From Celeribacter neptunius (GTDB lineage Bacteria; Pseudomonadota; Alphaproteobacteria; Rhodobacterales; Rhodobacteraceae), in NCBI RefSeq assembly GCF_900113955.1, contig NZ_FORH01000006.1:235145-299144 (forward strand): 64,000 nucleotides of DNA, given 5' to 3'. A model generated the notes under the pieces. The model searched no databases. It worked only from the letters and a program-made list of their open reading frames with translations, and was not told the origin of the DNA. The translations under genes were made by a program, and so were the position numbers. Below, in pieces: positions 43,287 to 51,694 of this stretch. How positions within the stretch are numbered: the first letter of the stretch is position 1; the number at the start of each line of letters is the position of its first letter.

Positions 43287-44050
43287 GCAGAGAGCCTTTT
43301 GCGGGCCAGCGTGAAGCCGCGCAGCGTGAGCGGATCGGCTTCGGCCTCGGTCATCGGTACGAACTGGCTCGACAGGGCGGCGCGATACGGCGCGCGTTGC
43401 ACCTCCGTCCCGATCAGCGCCACCATCTGGCCGAGCCAATAGGGACGCGTCGCGGCGAGTTCGGCGCCGATCAGGGCGGCCGTCATACTGGCATGGGCTT
43501 CGGCTTCGGTGAACTCGCGGAGATCGGCCCGGGTCCGGGCCTCGGACAGGCGCAGGGCGACGTTCTCCGGGCGTGACATGGTGTCGGAGAGGATCTCGAG
43601 GAACCTGTCGGTTTCCGCAAAGGTGATGTGTTCGGGCAGGGTGGCGCGCAGCATGGTGCCGGTCAGGAACCGCCGCATGGAGACGATTTCTTCGGCGCTG
43701 ACATGGGCCCAGAGCGTGCTTTGGGGGCCGGGCAGGCAGAGAATGCCGTCGAATTTCGGGGTCCCGGCGATGAACCCGGCCATGGTCACCTCTTCGCCCC
43801 GGGTCACGGTGCGCGGGTTGTCCTGTGCGAGCGGTGGGATATTTGACGCGCTGAGAGCCTCGGGCAGGGCGGTGCAGGGCAGCTGGCGCGGGGCTGTCCC
43901 GGTGCCGGCCAGAAGCGTCTCCGAGAACTCGGGCCGGGCCCCGTCCGGCCCCTCGGGCAGGGGCATCACACGCGGCGGCAGATCAGCGCGTCCGAGAGAC
44001 CAAAGCCGCAGCGTCCTGCCGTCCCAAATTCCTGCGTCCCCTGCATCCAT
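43283..44050 (-). CDS. Shortened 2-dehydro-3-deoxygalactonokinase (DgoK)-like protein
   Basis: A 255-residue protein resembling the C-terminal two thirds of DgoK: TRGEEVTMAGFIA, FDGILCLPGPQSTLW, a MRRFLTGTM segment and LIGAELAATRPYWLGQ are recognisable. DgoK is usually about 290-320 residues and starts with a phosphate-binding DWGTTNLR-type motif. Here the N-terminus reads GIWDGRTLRLW, which does not match that motif, and about 50 residues of the first domain are absent. Kinase activity is doubtful. GGAGG lies ahead of the ATG. The upstream frame is too short to hide a missing N-terminus. It overlaps galM downstream. Confidence 0.72.
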   Translation of the reverse strand: MDAGDAGIWDGRTLRLWSLGRADLPPRVMPLPEGPDGARPEFSETLLAGTGTAPRQLPCTALPEALSASNIPPLAQDNPRTVTRGEEVTMAGFIAGTPKFDGILCLPGPQSTLWAHVSAEEIVSMRRFLTGTMLRATLPEHITFAETDRFLEILSDTMSRPENVALRLSEARTRADLREFTEAEAHASMTAALIGAELAATRPYWLGQMVALIGTEVQRAPYRAALSSQFVPMTEAEADPLTLRGFTLARKRLSA

Positions 44051-44142
44051 GCTGCGTCCGCCTCCCTCAACTCCAGTGCGATCCTCGCCCCTTTATCGCG
44101 TTGCTGCAAGGGCGATGCAATGGCGTCAGGCTGCGCGCTGGC

Positions 44143-44343
44143 TCAGGTTTTGATCGTTGCCGGATAGCCGGCTTTTTTCAGAGCGTCGAGAATGGCCGCA
44201 TCCTCGATATCGGAAAATACGTCGATCTCGCGCGCCTCCATGTCGGCATCGATCTCGACCGTGTCGTCGATGGCCTCAAGCGCTTCGGTGATCGTGGCTT
44301 TGCAATGGCCACAGGACATGTCGGGGACGGAAAATACGGACAT
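44143..44343 (-). CDS. copZ: Copper chaperone (CopZ-like HMA domain)
   Basis: A 66-residue single heavy-metal-associated domain with the metal site MSCGHC (C11, C14). It is probably a cytoplasmic Cu(I) chaperone for the CopA encoded divergently 114 bases away. The fold is full length: strand, helix and strand pattern ending in GYPATIKT. AAAGGA precedes the ATG. The His in the binding loop is common in copper chaperones of alphaproteobacteria. Zinc or another metal is possible, but the neighbour argues for copper. Confidence 0.9.
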   Translation of the reverse strand: MSVFSVPDMSCGHCKATITEALEAIDDTVEIDADMEAREIDVFSDIEDAAILDALKKAGYPATIKT

Positions 44344-44457
44344 TTGTCTGATCCTTTCGGAAATTTCTTGCGAGCTTCCGGCGGCTGGACACTACGCGGG
44401 CACCGGTCTCTGCGCTACATAGCTAAGCTGTAAGACGGTAAAGACCAGAGGATCAAG

Positions 44458-46896
44458 ATGCAGAATACGCGTTTGTCAGTCGAAGGCATGACCTGTGCCT
44501 CCTGTGTGGGCCGGGTCGAACGGGCGTTGATCGGAACCGAAGGGGTCAAGGCGGCGAATGTCAATCTGGCGACCGAGACCGCCGAGGTGACATTCGATGA
44601 TGATGTCTCTGTTGGCGATCTGGTCGAAGTGCTCGACAAGGCGGGCTATCCGGCCCGCGCCGAAGAGCTGGTCTTCGATGTGCAGGGCATGACCTGTGCC
44701 TCCTGTGTCGGGCGGGTGGAGCGGGCATTGGCCGCCGAGCCCGGCGTCACGGAGGCGAATGTCAATCTCGCTGCCGAAACCGCGACAGTGCATTTCCTGA
44801 CCGGCGCCCAGGATGTCGATAGCCTCACCAAGGTGATCGCCAAGGCCGGCTATGAGGGCCGGGCGCGGATCGATCGCGATGCCGCCCCGGTCAATCGCAA
44901 GGCCGATGAAGCGCGCGGGCTGCGCCGGCATCTGATCTGGGCGGCTGTGCTGACCCTGCCGATTTTCGTGATCGAGATGGGTGGCCATCTGATCCCGGCG
45001 CTGCATCATTGGTGGATGATGACGGTGCCGGAATGGCTTTGGCGCATGGTGCAATTCGCGCTCACCACGATTGTTCTGGCCTTCCCGGGGCGGGTGTTCT
45101 TTGCCAAGGGCATTCCGTCGCTGCTGAAGGGCGGACCGGACATGAACGCGCTGGTGGCGCTGGGTTCCGGCGCGGCGTATCTGTTTTCCACCTTCGTGAC
45201 CTTCTGGCCGCAGGCCGTGCCGATGGGCGCACAGAATGTCTATTTCGAGGCCGCCGCCGTCATCGTCACCCTGATTCTTCTGGGGCGCTGGCTCGAGGCG
45301 CGGGCCAAGGGACAGACCGGCGCCGCTATCCACAAGCTCGCGGGCATGCGGGCGAAAGTGGCGCGGGTCGAGCGCGATGGCGAGGTCGTGGAGCTGCCGA
45401 TCGAAGACATCAAGGTCGGAGATGTGCTGCATCTGCGCCCGGGCGAAAAGATCGCCGTCGATGGCAAGGTGCTCACGGGCGACAGCCATGTCGATGAGGC
45501 GATGATCTCGGGTGAACCGATCCCGGTGGCCAAGACGATTGGCAGCCCGGTGATCGCCGGCACGGTGAATGGCGAGGGCGTGATGACCTATCTCGCCGAA
45601 AAGGTCGGTTCCGACACGATGCTGGCACAGATCATCCGCATGGTCGAAGAGGCACAGGGGGCGAAATTGCCGATCCAGTCTCTGGTCGACAAGGTGACGA
45701 TGTATTTCGTCCCCGTGGTGATGGGGCTGGCGGCGCTGACCACCTTGGTTTGGTTCTTCTTCGGGCCGGAGCCGGCGCTGGCCCATGCGCTGGTCGCCGG
45801 TGTCGCGGTGCTGATCATTGCCTGCCCCTGTGCCATGGGGTTGGCCACGCCGACCTCGATCATGGTGGGCACGGGGCGTGCCGCCGAGTTGGGTGTGCTG
45901 TTCCGCAAGGGCGACGCGCTGCAAGGGTTGCAGGAGGTGAAGGTCGTGGCTTTTGACAAGACCGGAACGCTCACCGAAGGACGCCCGGATGTCACCGATG
46001 TGCTGGTGCTGCAGGGCGACGAAAATGCGCTTCTGGCAGCGGTCGCGGCCGTCGAATCCAAGTCCGAACATCCGATTGCCCGGGCGATCGAGCGTGCGGC
46101 CGAGACGCGCGGGCTCAGCTTGCCTGAGGTGGACAAGGCGCGTGCCGTGGCAGGGCATGGGATCAAGGCGGAGATCGGAGCGGTCTCGTTGCTGGTCGGC
46201 AATATGCGTCTGATGGCGCGGGAGAACATCGTCACGGGCGCTTTCGAGGCGCCGCTTGAGGCGCTCGCCGATCAGGGACGCACGCCGGTGCTGGTGGCCC
46301 GGGATGGCGTGGCGGCGATGGTGCTCGGGATTTCCGATCCGATCCGTCCGGCCTCGCGCAAGGCCATCGCGGAACTGCATGCGCGCGGCATCAAGGTGGC
46401 GATGGTCTCGGGCGATACGCGTCGGGCGGCAGAGGCCGTAGCGCGGGATCTCGGCATCGATCATGTCGAGGCGGAAGTGCTGCCCAAGGGCAAGGCCAAG
46501 ACCGTCGCGGCGCTCAAGGAGCGCCATGGCGCGGTGGGGTTCGTCGGGGACGGGATCAATGACGCGCCGGCGCTGGCCTCGGCCGATGTCGGGATCGCGG
46601 TGGGCACCGGCACCGATGTCGCCATCGAGGCGGCGGATGTGGTGCTCATGGGCGGTGACCCTGCGGCGGTGGTGACCGCCTTCGATGTGAGCCGCAGGAC
46701 CATGGGCAATATTCGCCAGAACCTGTTCTGGGCCTTTGCCTATAACGCGGCTCTGATCCCGGTGGCGGCGGGCGTGCTCTATCCGGCCTTCGGGCTGCAA
46801 TTGTCGCCGATGCTCGGCGCGGGGGCGATGGCCATGTCCTCGGTTTTCGTGGTTTCGAACGCGCTGCGGCTGCGGCGTATCCCCGCATCGCTATGA
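44458..46896 (+). CDS. copA: Copper-exporting P1B-type ATPase CopA
   Basis: An 812-residue Cu(I) exporter for detoxification. Two N-terminal HMA domains carry GMTCASC (C13/C16 and C80/C83). Eight transmembrane segments follow, with the transport site C456-P-C458, the phosphorylated D500 in DKTGTLTEGR, and GDGINDAPAL. All functional motifs are intact. It is divergent from copZ. The 114-base gap contains GCTTCC and GGAC elements reminiscent of a CueR/HmrR operator, but the match is too poor to call. It is distinct from CcoI, which has a single HMA domain. Confidence 0.96.
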   Translation: MQNTRLSVEGMTCASCVGRVERALIGTEGVKAANVNLATETAEVTFDDDVSVGDLVEVLDKAGYPARAEELVFDVQGMTCASCVGRVERALAAEPGVTEANVNLAAETATVHFLTGAQDVDSLTKVIAKAGYEGRARIDRDAAPVNRKADEARGLRRHLIWAAVLTLPIFVIEMGGHLIPALHHWWMMTVPEWLWRMVQFALTTIVLAFPGRVFFAKGIPSLLKGGPDMNALVALGSGAAYLFSTFVTFWPQAVPMGAQNVYFEAAAVIVTLILLGRWLEARAKGQTGAAIHKLAGMRAKVARVERDGEVVELPIEDIKVGDVLHLRPGEKIAVDGKVLTGDSHVDEAMISGEPIPVAKTIGSPVIAGTVNGEGVMTYLAEKVGSDTMLAQIIRMVEEAQGAKLPIQSLVDKVTMYFVPVVMGLAALTTLVWFFFGPEPALAHALVAGVAVLIIACPCAMGLATPTSIMVGTGRAAELGVLFRKGDALQGLQEVKVVAFDKTGTLTEGRPDVTDVLVLQGDENALLAAVAAVESKSEHPIARAIERAAETRGLSLPEVDKARAVAGHGIKAEIGAVSLLVGNMRLMARENIVTGAFEAPLEALADQGRTPVLVARDGVAAMVLGISDPIRPASRKAIAELHARGIKVAMVSGDTRRAAEAVARDLGIDHVEAEVLPKGKAKTVAALKERHGAVGFVGDGINDAPALASADVGIAVGTGTDVAIEAADVVLMGGDPAAVVTAFDVSRRTMGNIRQNLFWAFAYNAALIPVAAGVLYPAFGLQLSPMLGAGAMAMSSVFVVSNALRLRRIPASL

Positions 46897-47118
46897 TCCG
46901 GGAGGGTGAATCTAGGTATTGCAAAATGCGCAATATCTTGTCGAAAACGAAAATTTCCTCGGTTGATGTGGGGGTTGTAAGCTTAAAAATGAGTTAAGGG
47001 GATCATTTCTCCCCTAGTCTGCGAATCATCTTTCATATAGTTTGCCGGTAAATGAGCAAAAAAAGTCGTGCCGAGCTTACGGACGCGGCTATCTATCGAG
47101 CAAAAGTGAAACGGTATC

Positions 47119-50100
47119 ATGTTGGGCATTCAATATTCCGTCCGCGATCACGCGGGTGAAATTTCCACAGGCACGCTCTCTCTTTCCGGAAATAGCGAAA
47201 CTCTCGCGGTTCGGAATGTCGAGGATATCTCCATCAATATGTCGTCGGCCTCCGTGACCGGCTATGCCCGTGACGGCGGCGATCTCGTGGTCGAGCTGGT
47301 CGGCGGCAAGACCATCGTTCTCGAAGGCTATTTCGAGGGGGAGCACCAGCTGCTTCTCTCCGAGCGCGGCCTGATGACCAAGGTCGATTTCGTCACCGAG
47401 GACGAAGGCGCGCTGGTGGCCTCCTATCAGGATGTCGATCTGAGCGGCAAATGGAGCGAATACGACCAGCTGGCGTTTCTCGACCTTGAACGGGTCGAGC
47501 CGGTTGTCGCTCCGCTCGCGGCGCCTGCTTTGTTCGGGCTCGGCGGGGCCGGAGCTGCTGCGGCGGCCGTCGGTGGCGCGGCGCTTCTGGCCGGTGGCGG
47601 GGATGGTACGGATGGCGGTACGGGAGGTGGCGGTGGCGCCACCGACAGCGCGGCCCCCGATGTCGTGATCCTCTCCGGTGTCGAAAGTACCGATGATTAC
47701 GTCAATGGCGAGATCTATGACGGTGGCAGCTACGTCATCTCCGGTGAGGGCGAGGTTGGCGCCTCCGTCACCGTCGAGGTGAATGGCAACAGCCAGACCG
47801 TGGTGGTCGGTGAGGATGGCACCTGGAGCACCACCTTCGAGAGCGAGACGATCGAGACCGGCGAATATACCACCGATGTCACCGTGACCGCGATCGACGA
47901 GGCCGGGAACACCACCACCGTGACCGATACGCTGGTGGTCGATACCGAGGCCGAGGATCTCAGCTTCGACACGGTTGCGGGCGACGATATCGTCAATATC
48001 GCCGAAGCTTCCGGCGATGTGACCATCTCCGGTCAATCCGAGGCGGGCGCCACGGTCGTGATCGAGCTGGAAGGCCAGAGCGCCACGACCACGGTGGCTG
48101 AGGATGGCAGCTGGAGCGTGACCTTCGATGGCACGCAATTGCCGGCCGGCACCTATGACAGCACGGTCACCGCAACGGTCACCGATGCCTATGGCAATGC
48201 CGCGAGTTACACCCATGACATCGCCATCGATCTCGAGGCGGCGCTGACGGTTGATGCGGATGCGGCGGGAGGCGACGGCACGGTCAACCTGTCCGAGATG
48301 ACTTCCGGTGTGAATCTTTCGGGGACCGGCGAGCCCGGCGCCTCCGTCACCGTGACGGTCGAAGGCGTCTCGCGCACAACGACGGTGGCCGAAGACGGCA
48401 GCTGGACCGTGACCTATGAGAGCGGTTCCCTGCCCGAAGGCAGCTACAGCGCCGAAGTGACCGCCACCTCCACCGATCTCGCCGGCAATTCCACCTCCGC
48501 GACGGGAACCTTCCAGATCGACACCGAGACCGGCGTTGCCATCGATGCGGGCCATTCCGGTGGTGATGAGACCATCAACCTGTCCGAAAGCCAGAGTGCG
48601 ATGAGCTTTACCGGTACCGCCGAGCCGGGCGCCACCGTGGTGGTGACGCTGGCCGGTGTGGCTGTGACCACCGTGGCGGATGCGGCGGGGACCTGGACCG
48701 CCTCTTACGCGGCGGGCACGCTGGCCGCGGGAGAATACGATACCGTCCTGACCGCCGTCGCGACCGATGCCGCGGGCAATACCGCGACCAGCGCCAGCAC
48801 CGTGCATGTCGATACCGTGGTGGGCAATATCACCATCACCACGCCGATCGAAGGCGACAATGTGATCAATGCTGCCGAGGCGTCCGACGGGGTCTGGATT
48901 TCCGGCACCGCGACGGCGGGCGAGACGGTCACCGTGACGCTGGCGGGCGTGTCGCATACGGTCAGCGCCTCTTCGGGCGGCACCTATGCTGCCTTCTTTG
49001 CCGCTTCCGAGATCACCCCGGGCGAATATGACGGTACGGCCACGGCCACCCTCACCGACGCCGCGGGCAACAGCAAGACGGTCCAGGCCGCGGTCGAGAT
49101 CGATACATTTGTGTCGAATTTTGCCGAAACCGGGGTCCAGGGCGGGGCAGATGGCGTGGTCAACGCGGTCGAGGCCCATTCCGGTGTGACGCTCTCGGGC
49201 ACGGTCGAACCGGGCTCCAGCGTGGTTCTTTCCTACAACGGTCTGGGCTATTCCGCCGTGGTCGCCACCGATGGCACCTGGACGGCAACGATCCCGGCCT
49301 CGGCGCTTCCCTCGGGCGAAGGCACGGCCAATGTGGTGATCACCGCCACCGATCCGGCGGGCAACACCGCCTCGCTGAGCGAGAGCTTCGCCTATGACAC
49401 CTATGTCAACGCGCTGGACCTGACCGGCGATGCCGGCGGCGACATGTATCTCAACCTCTCCGAGGTCACGAGCGGCGCCACCTTGACCGGTGTTGTCGAA
49501 CCGGGGTCCACGGTCTTTGTGACCCTGGGCGGCGTCCGGCATCAGGCCAGCGTCGACGGCGCGGGCAACTGGACCGTGACCTACGCGCCGGGCGAGATTG
49601 CCGAAGGCACCTATACGGCGGATGTGCTGCTCGAAGCCACGGATGCGGCGGGCAATACCCTGTCCGAGACCGCCTCGATCACGATCGATACGGAAATCGA
49701 TACGCCGATGGTCGAAACCATCACCCGCAGCGCCGACGGGGTGCAGGCGATCTCGATCGAAGACACCGGCAACGATGCTTCGGTCTTTGCGCTCGATGAA
49801 AGCGGCTCCTCCAGCGAGGTCGGTCACACGACCTTCGATCTTGGCGCCGCGCAATATCTGAGTTTCAACAGCGAAGTCTCCAACGGCGACCAGATCGTCA
49901 TTACCTCCGAGGATGCAGCGGGCAACAGCTCCGACACGCTTCTGGTGCTCGATACCACCAATGAGCGTCCCGATGGCACCTATTTCGAGGTGGATCTCGA
50001 CAACAGTGGCCTCGATCAATTCGATCTCGGCGCCATCGATCTGCAATTCGTCAATGGTGGCGAGGTGACGCTGTCCGCGAGCGATCTCGATCGTCTGGTC

Positions 50101-50271
50101 GGCGACGACGGCACGCTGACCATCCATGGCGGCACCGATGATCGCGTGGTGCTCGATGGCGCGACGGACACCGGCGGCACCACGGAGGTCGACGGTGCGC
50201 AATATCACATCTACACGCTGGGCGATGATCAGGTGGTGATCGATCCCGATATCGAGGTTGTTCTGCCGTAA
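47119..50271 (+). CDS. Large Ig-repeat protein, BapA-prefix type, presumed type I secretion substrate
   Basis: A 1050-residue acidic protein. Residues about 1-125 resemble the BapA N-terminal prefix domain. They are followed by a hydrophobic Ala/Gly segment (about 133-158) and a Gly/Asp-rich linker. Seven tandem bacterial Ig-like repeats of about 100 residues then run to about residue 860, each with the pattern 'xN-x-SE-x6-G-x6-G-x-V'. The C-terminus is a distinct D/G-rich tail ending IDPDIEVVLP. There is no Sec signal peptide and no RTX nonapeptide array. The immediately following TolC-, ABC- and HlyD-type genes are the expected secretion apparatus. Such proteins usually act in adhesion or biofilm formation. 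Confidence 0.85.
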   Translation: MLGIQYSVRDHAGEISTGTLSLSGNSETLAVRNVEDISINMSSASVTGYARDGGDLVVELVGGKTIVLEGYFEGEHQLLLSERGLMTKVDFVTEDEGALVASYQDVDLSGKWSEYDQLAFLDLERVEPVVAPLAAPALFGLGGAGAAAAAVGGAALLAGGGDGTDGGTGGGGGATDSAAPDVVILSGVESTDDYVNGEIYDGGSYVISGEGEVGASVTVEVNGNSQTVVVGEDGTWSTTFESETIETGEYTTDVTVTAIDEAGNTTTVTDTLVVDTEAEDLSFDTVAGDDIVNIAEASGDVTISGQSEAGATVVIELEGQSATTTVAEDGSWSVTFDGTQLPAGTYDSTVTATVTDAYGNAASYTHDIAIDLEAALTVDADAAGGDGTVNLSEMTSGVNLSGTGEPGASVTVTVEGVSRTTTVAEDGSWTVTYESGSLPEGSYSAEVTATSTDLAGNSTSATGTFQIDTETGVAIDAGHSGGDETINLSESQSAMSFTGTAEPGATVVVTLAGVAVTTVADAAGTWTASYAAGTLAAGEYDTVLTAVATDAAGNTATSASTVHVDTVVGNITITTPIEGDNVINAAEASDGVWISGTATAGETVTVTLAGVSHTVSASSGGTYAAFFAASEITPGEYDGTATATLTDAAGNSKTVQAAVEIDTFVSNFAETGVQGGADGVVNAVEAHSGVTLSGTVEPGSSVVLSYNGLGYSAVVATDGTWTATIPASALPSGEGTANVVITATDPAGNTASLSESFAYDTYVNALDLTGDAGGDMYLNLSEVTSGATLTGVVEPGSTVFVTLGGVRHQASVDGAGNWTVTYAPGEIAEGTYTADVLLEATDAAGNTLSETASITIDTEIDTPMVETITRSADGVQAISIEDTGNDASVFALDESGSSSEVGHTTFDLGAAQYLSFNSEVSNGDQIVITSEDAAGNSSDTLLVLDTTNERPDGTYFEVDLDNSGLDQFDLGAIDLQFVNGGEVTLSASDLDRLVGDDGTLTIHGGTDDRVVLDGATDTGGTTEVDGAQYHIYTLGDDQVVIDPDIEVVLP
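47680..49690 (+). repeat. Seven tandem Ig-like repeat units within the BapA-type gene
   Basis: Repeat units of roughly 94-105 codons, recognised at the protein level by the recurrent start (for example VNLSEMTSGVNLSGTGEPG) and by the end D-x-AGN. Units at the DNA level are diverged, so recent duplication is not indicated. Confidence 0.8.
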
Positions 50272-50335
50272 GGCTGTGATGGTCGGGGCGTCAGATAGCC
50301 CCGGATTGGAAATCGAGCCGGGGGGCGGCACTGGA

Positions 50336-51694
50336 ATGAAGGCACGGGCGCAGCTCAGCAGTGTGATCGGTGCGGCGCTGGTCGTATGCACCGCGCTGAG
50401 CGGCTGTGTCGGCGGCTCCGACGACGGGTTCAACCTGTCAAACATGCGTCCCGCAGCATTTTTCAAAAGCGACGATGCCGGGACCGTGGCGGCGGCGAAA
50501 GACCCTTCGGTTCCGACATTGACCGCGGCCAACAGCGGTGAGGCCTCGCCGATCATTTCCGATCTGATCAGCCGCCATTCGGTGCTGGTTCCCGGCTCGG
50601 CCTATGCCGAGGTGGCGCGCGCGGTGCTGGCGACCTCCTCGGGGCTGGCCGCGGCCGAATTGCGCGCGTCGAAAATGCGTGCCGTGGCCCGGTCGAAAAA
50701 CTGGTTGCCCACCATCGGTCCGTCAATTTCGCTCGATGCCCTGGGCAAGGTGGCCGCCGGCCTGCTGGTCGATGTGGCGCTTTATGACAATGGCAAGCGC
50801 AAGGCCGAACGCGCCTTTGCCGCCGCCGATGTCGAGGTCTCCGCCGTTGCCCTGTCGCAGGACATGAACGACCGGCTCGAAGAGGGGCTGACGCTCTACA
50901 TCACCATTTCCGAGGCGCGCGAAAAGGCCGGCATGGCCGAACGCGGTCTCGGGCGGATGCGGGAATTCAACCGGGTGGTGAGCGAGCGGGTCAAGGGCGG
51001 CGCCTCGAGCCTGTCGGATCAGCGCGTGGTACGGTCGATCATCTCCGATATGGAAGACGAGGCGCGCACCCATCGCGAGGCCGAGGACAGCGCCCGGGTC
51101 GAACTGGCGGCGCTCACCGATCACGCGACCTTGCCGGAACTCAATCAGGCGATGGGGATCAACGCGCCGGCGGGCGATGCGGCGGCGCTGTCGGTCCTGC
51201 GGGCCGAGGCCGAGGCCAAGCGGACCGTGGCCGAGGCCCAGGCCGAACGCGCCGCGATGCTGCCGACGCTCTCGGCTTCGACCATCCTCGGTCAGGACAA
51301 AAGCTCGTCTGTGGATTACGGCGGCGCCGGCTTGGGCCTTGGCACGTCGGCGGAGATGGAGGCCAGCCGGACCCGCGAACTGGCCGCGGCGGCGAGTGTC
51401 GACAAGGCCCGCGAACAGGCGGCCCGCACGGCGGCACGTCTCGACAGTCGCCTGACCGCGCTGCGCCGTCAGGAACGCGATGCCGCCGGTCTCGTGGAGC
51501 AGACCCGCGCCAATTACCGGATTTTCCAGGATCAGTTCGAAGCCGGTCAGAAATCGGTCATGGATGTTTTGAACGTCTATGAGCAGATGATCCGTGAAGA
51601 ATTGAACCACATTGACCTGAAGTACGATATCGCCCTGACCGAGCTTGAAATTGCGCGCATTTCCGGGGCCTTGGCCGATGGGGCGTCGATATGA
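50336..51694 (+). CDS. TolC-family outer-membrane lipoprotein of the type I secretion system
   Basis: A 452-residue outer-membrane efflux protein homologue. The N-terminus is a lipoprotein signal with lipobox LSGC (Cys at residue 24), not the cleavable signal of classical TolC. Long helical segments rich in Ala, Glu and Arg occupy about 180-440, interrupted by strand-like regions around PTIGPSISLDALGK and PTLSASTILGQD, as expected for the barrel. The ATG at 50336 lies after the stop of the substrate gene; 26 codons upstream in the same frame overlap that stop and are less likely. The stop overlaps the ABC gene start by ATGA. Confidence 0.85.
   Translation: MKARAQLSSVIGAALVVCTALSGCVGGSDDGFNLSNMRPAAFFKSDDAGTVAAAKDPSVPTLTAANSGEASPIISDLISRHSVLVPGSAYAEVARAVLATSSGLAAAELRASKMRAVARSKNWLPTIGPSISLDALGKVAAGLLVDVALYDNGKRKAERAFAAADVEVSAVALSQDMNDRLEEGLTLYITISEAREKAGMAERGLGRMREFNRVVSERVKGGASSLSDQRVVRSIISDMEDEARTHREAEDSARVELAALTDHATLPELNQAMGINAPAGDAAALSVLRAEAEAKRTVAEAQAERAAMLPTLSASTILGQDKSSSVDYGGAGLGLGTSAEMEASRTRELAAAASVDKAREQAARTAARLDSRLTALRRQERDAAGLVEQTRANYRIFQDQFEAGQKSVMDVLNVYEQMIREELNHIDLKYDIALTELEIARISGALADGASI

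Noticed and set aside
44344..44457. A CueR/HmrR-type operator between copZ and copA
   Set aside because: GCTTCC and GGACAC flank a 7-base centre, but only about half of the dyad positions pair, and no good -35/-10 with 19-base spacing can be defined.
44476..46800. A minus-strand open frame of 774 codons opposite copA
   Set aside because: All P-type ATPase motifs are on the plus strand. The opposite frame has no domain signature.
47590..47640. The Gly/Asp-rich linker as an RTX calcium-binding repeat
   Set aside because: It is a low-complexity linker (GGGDGTDGGTGGGGG) without the nonapeptide periodicity GGxGxDxxx.
47680..49690. A CRISPR or DNA tandem repeat array
   Set aside because: The periodicity is at the protein level, about 300 bases per unit with diverged DNA, and lies inside one open gene.
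47089..50556. A minus-strand open frame of 1155 codons opposite the Ig-repeat gene
   Set aside because: It mirrors the codon bias of a GC-rich, repetitive gene. Its translation shows no recognisable domain and mostly Arg/His/Gly, whereas the plus strand encodes a coherent repeat protein followed by its secretion genes.
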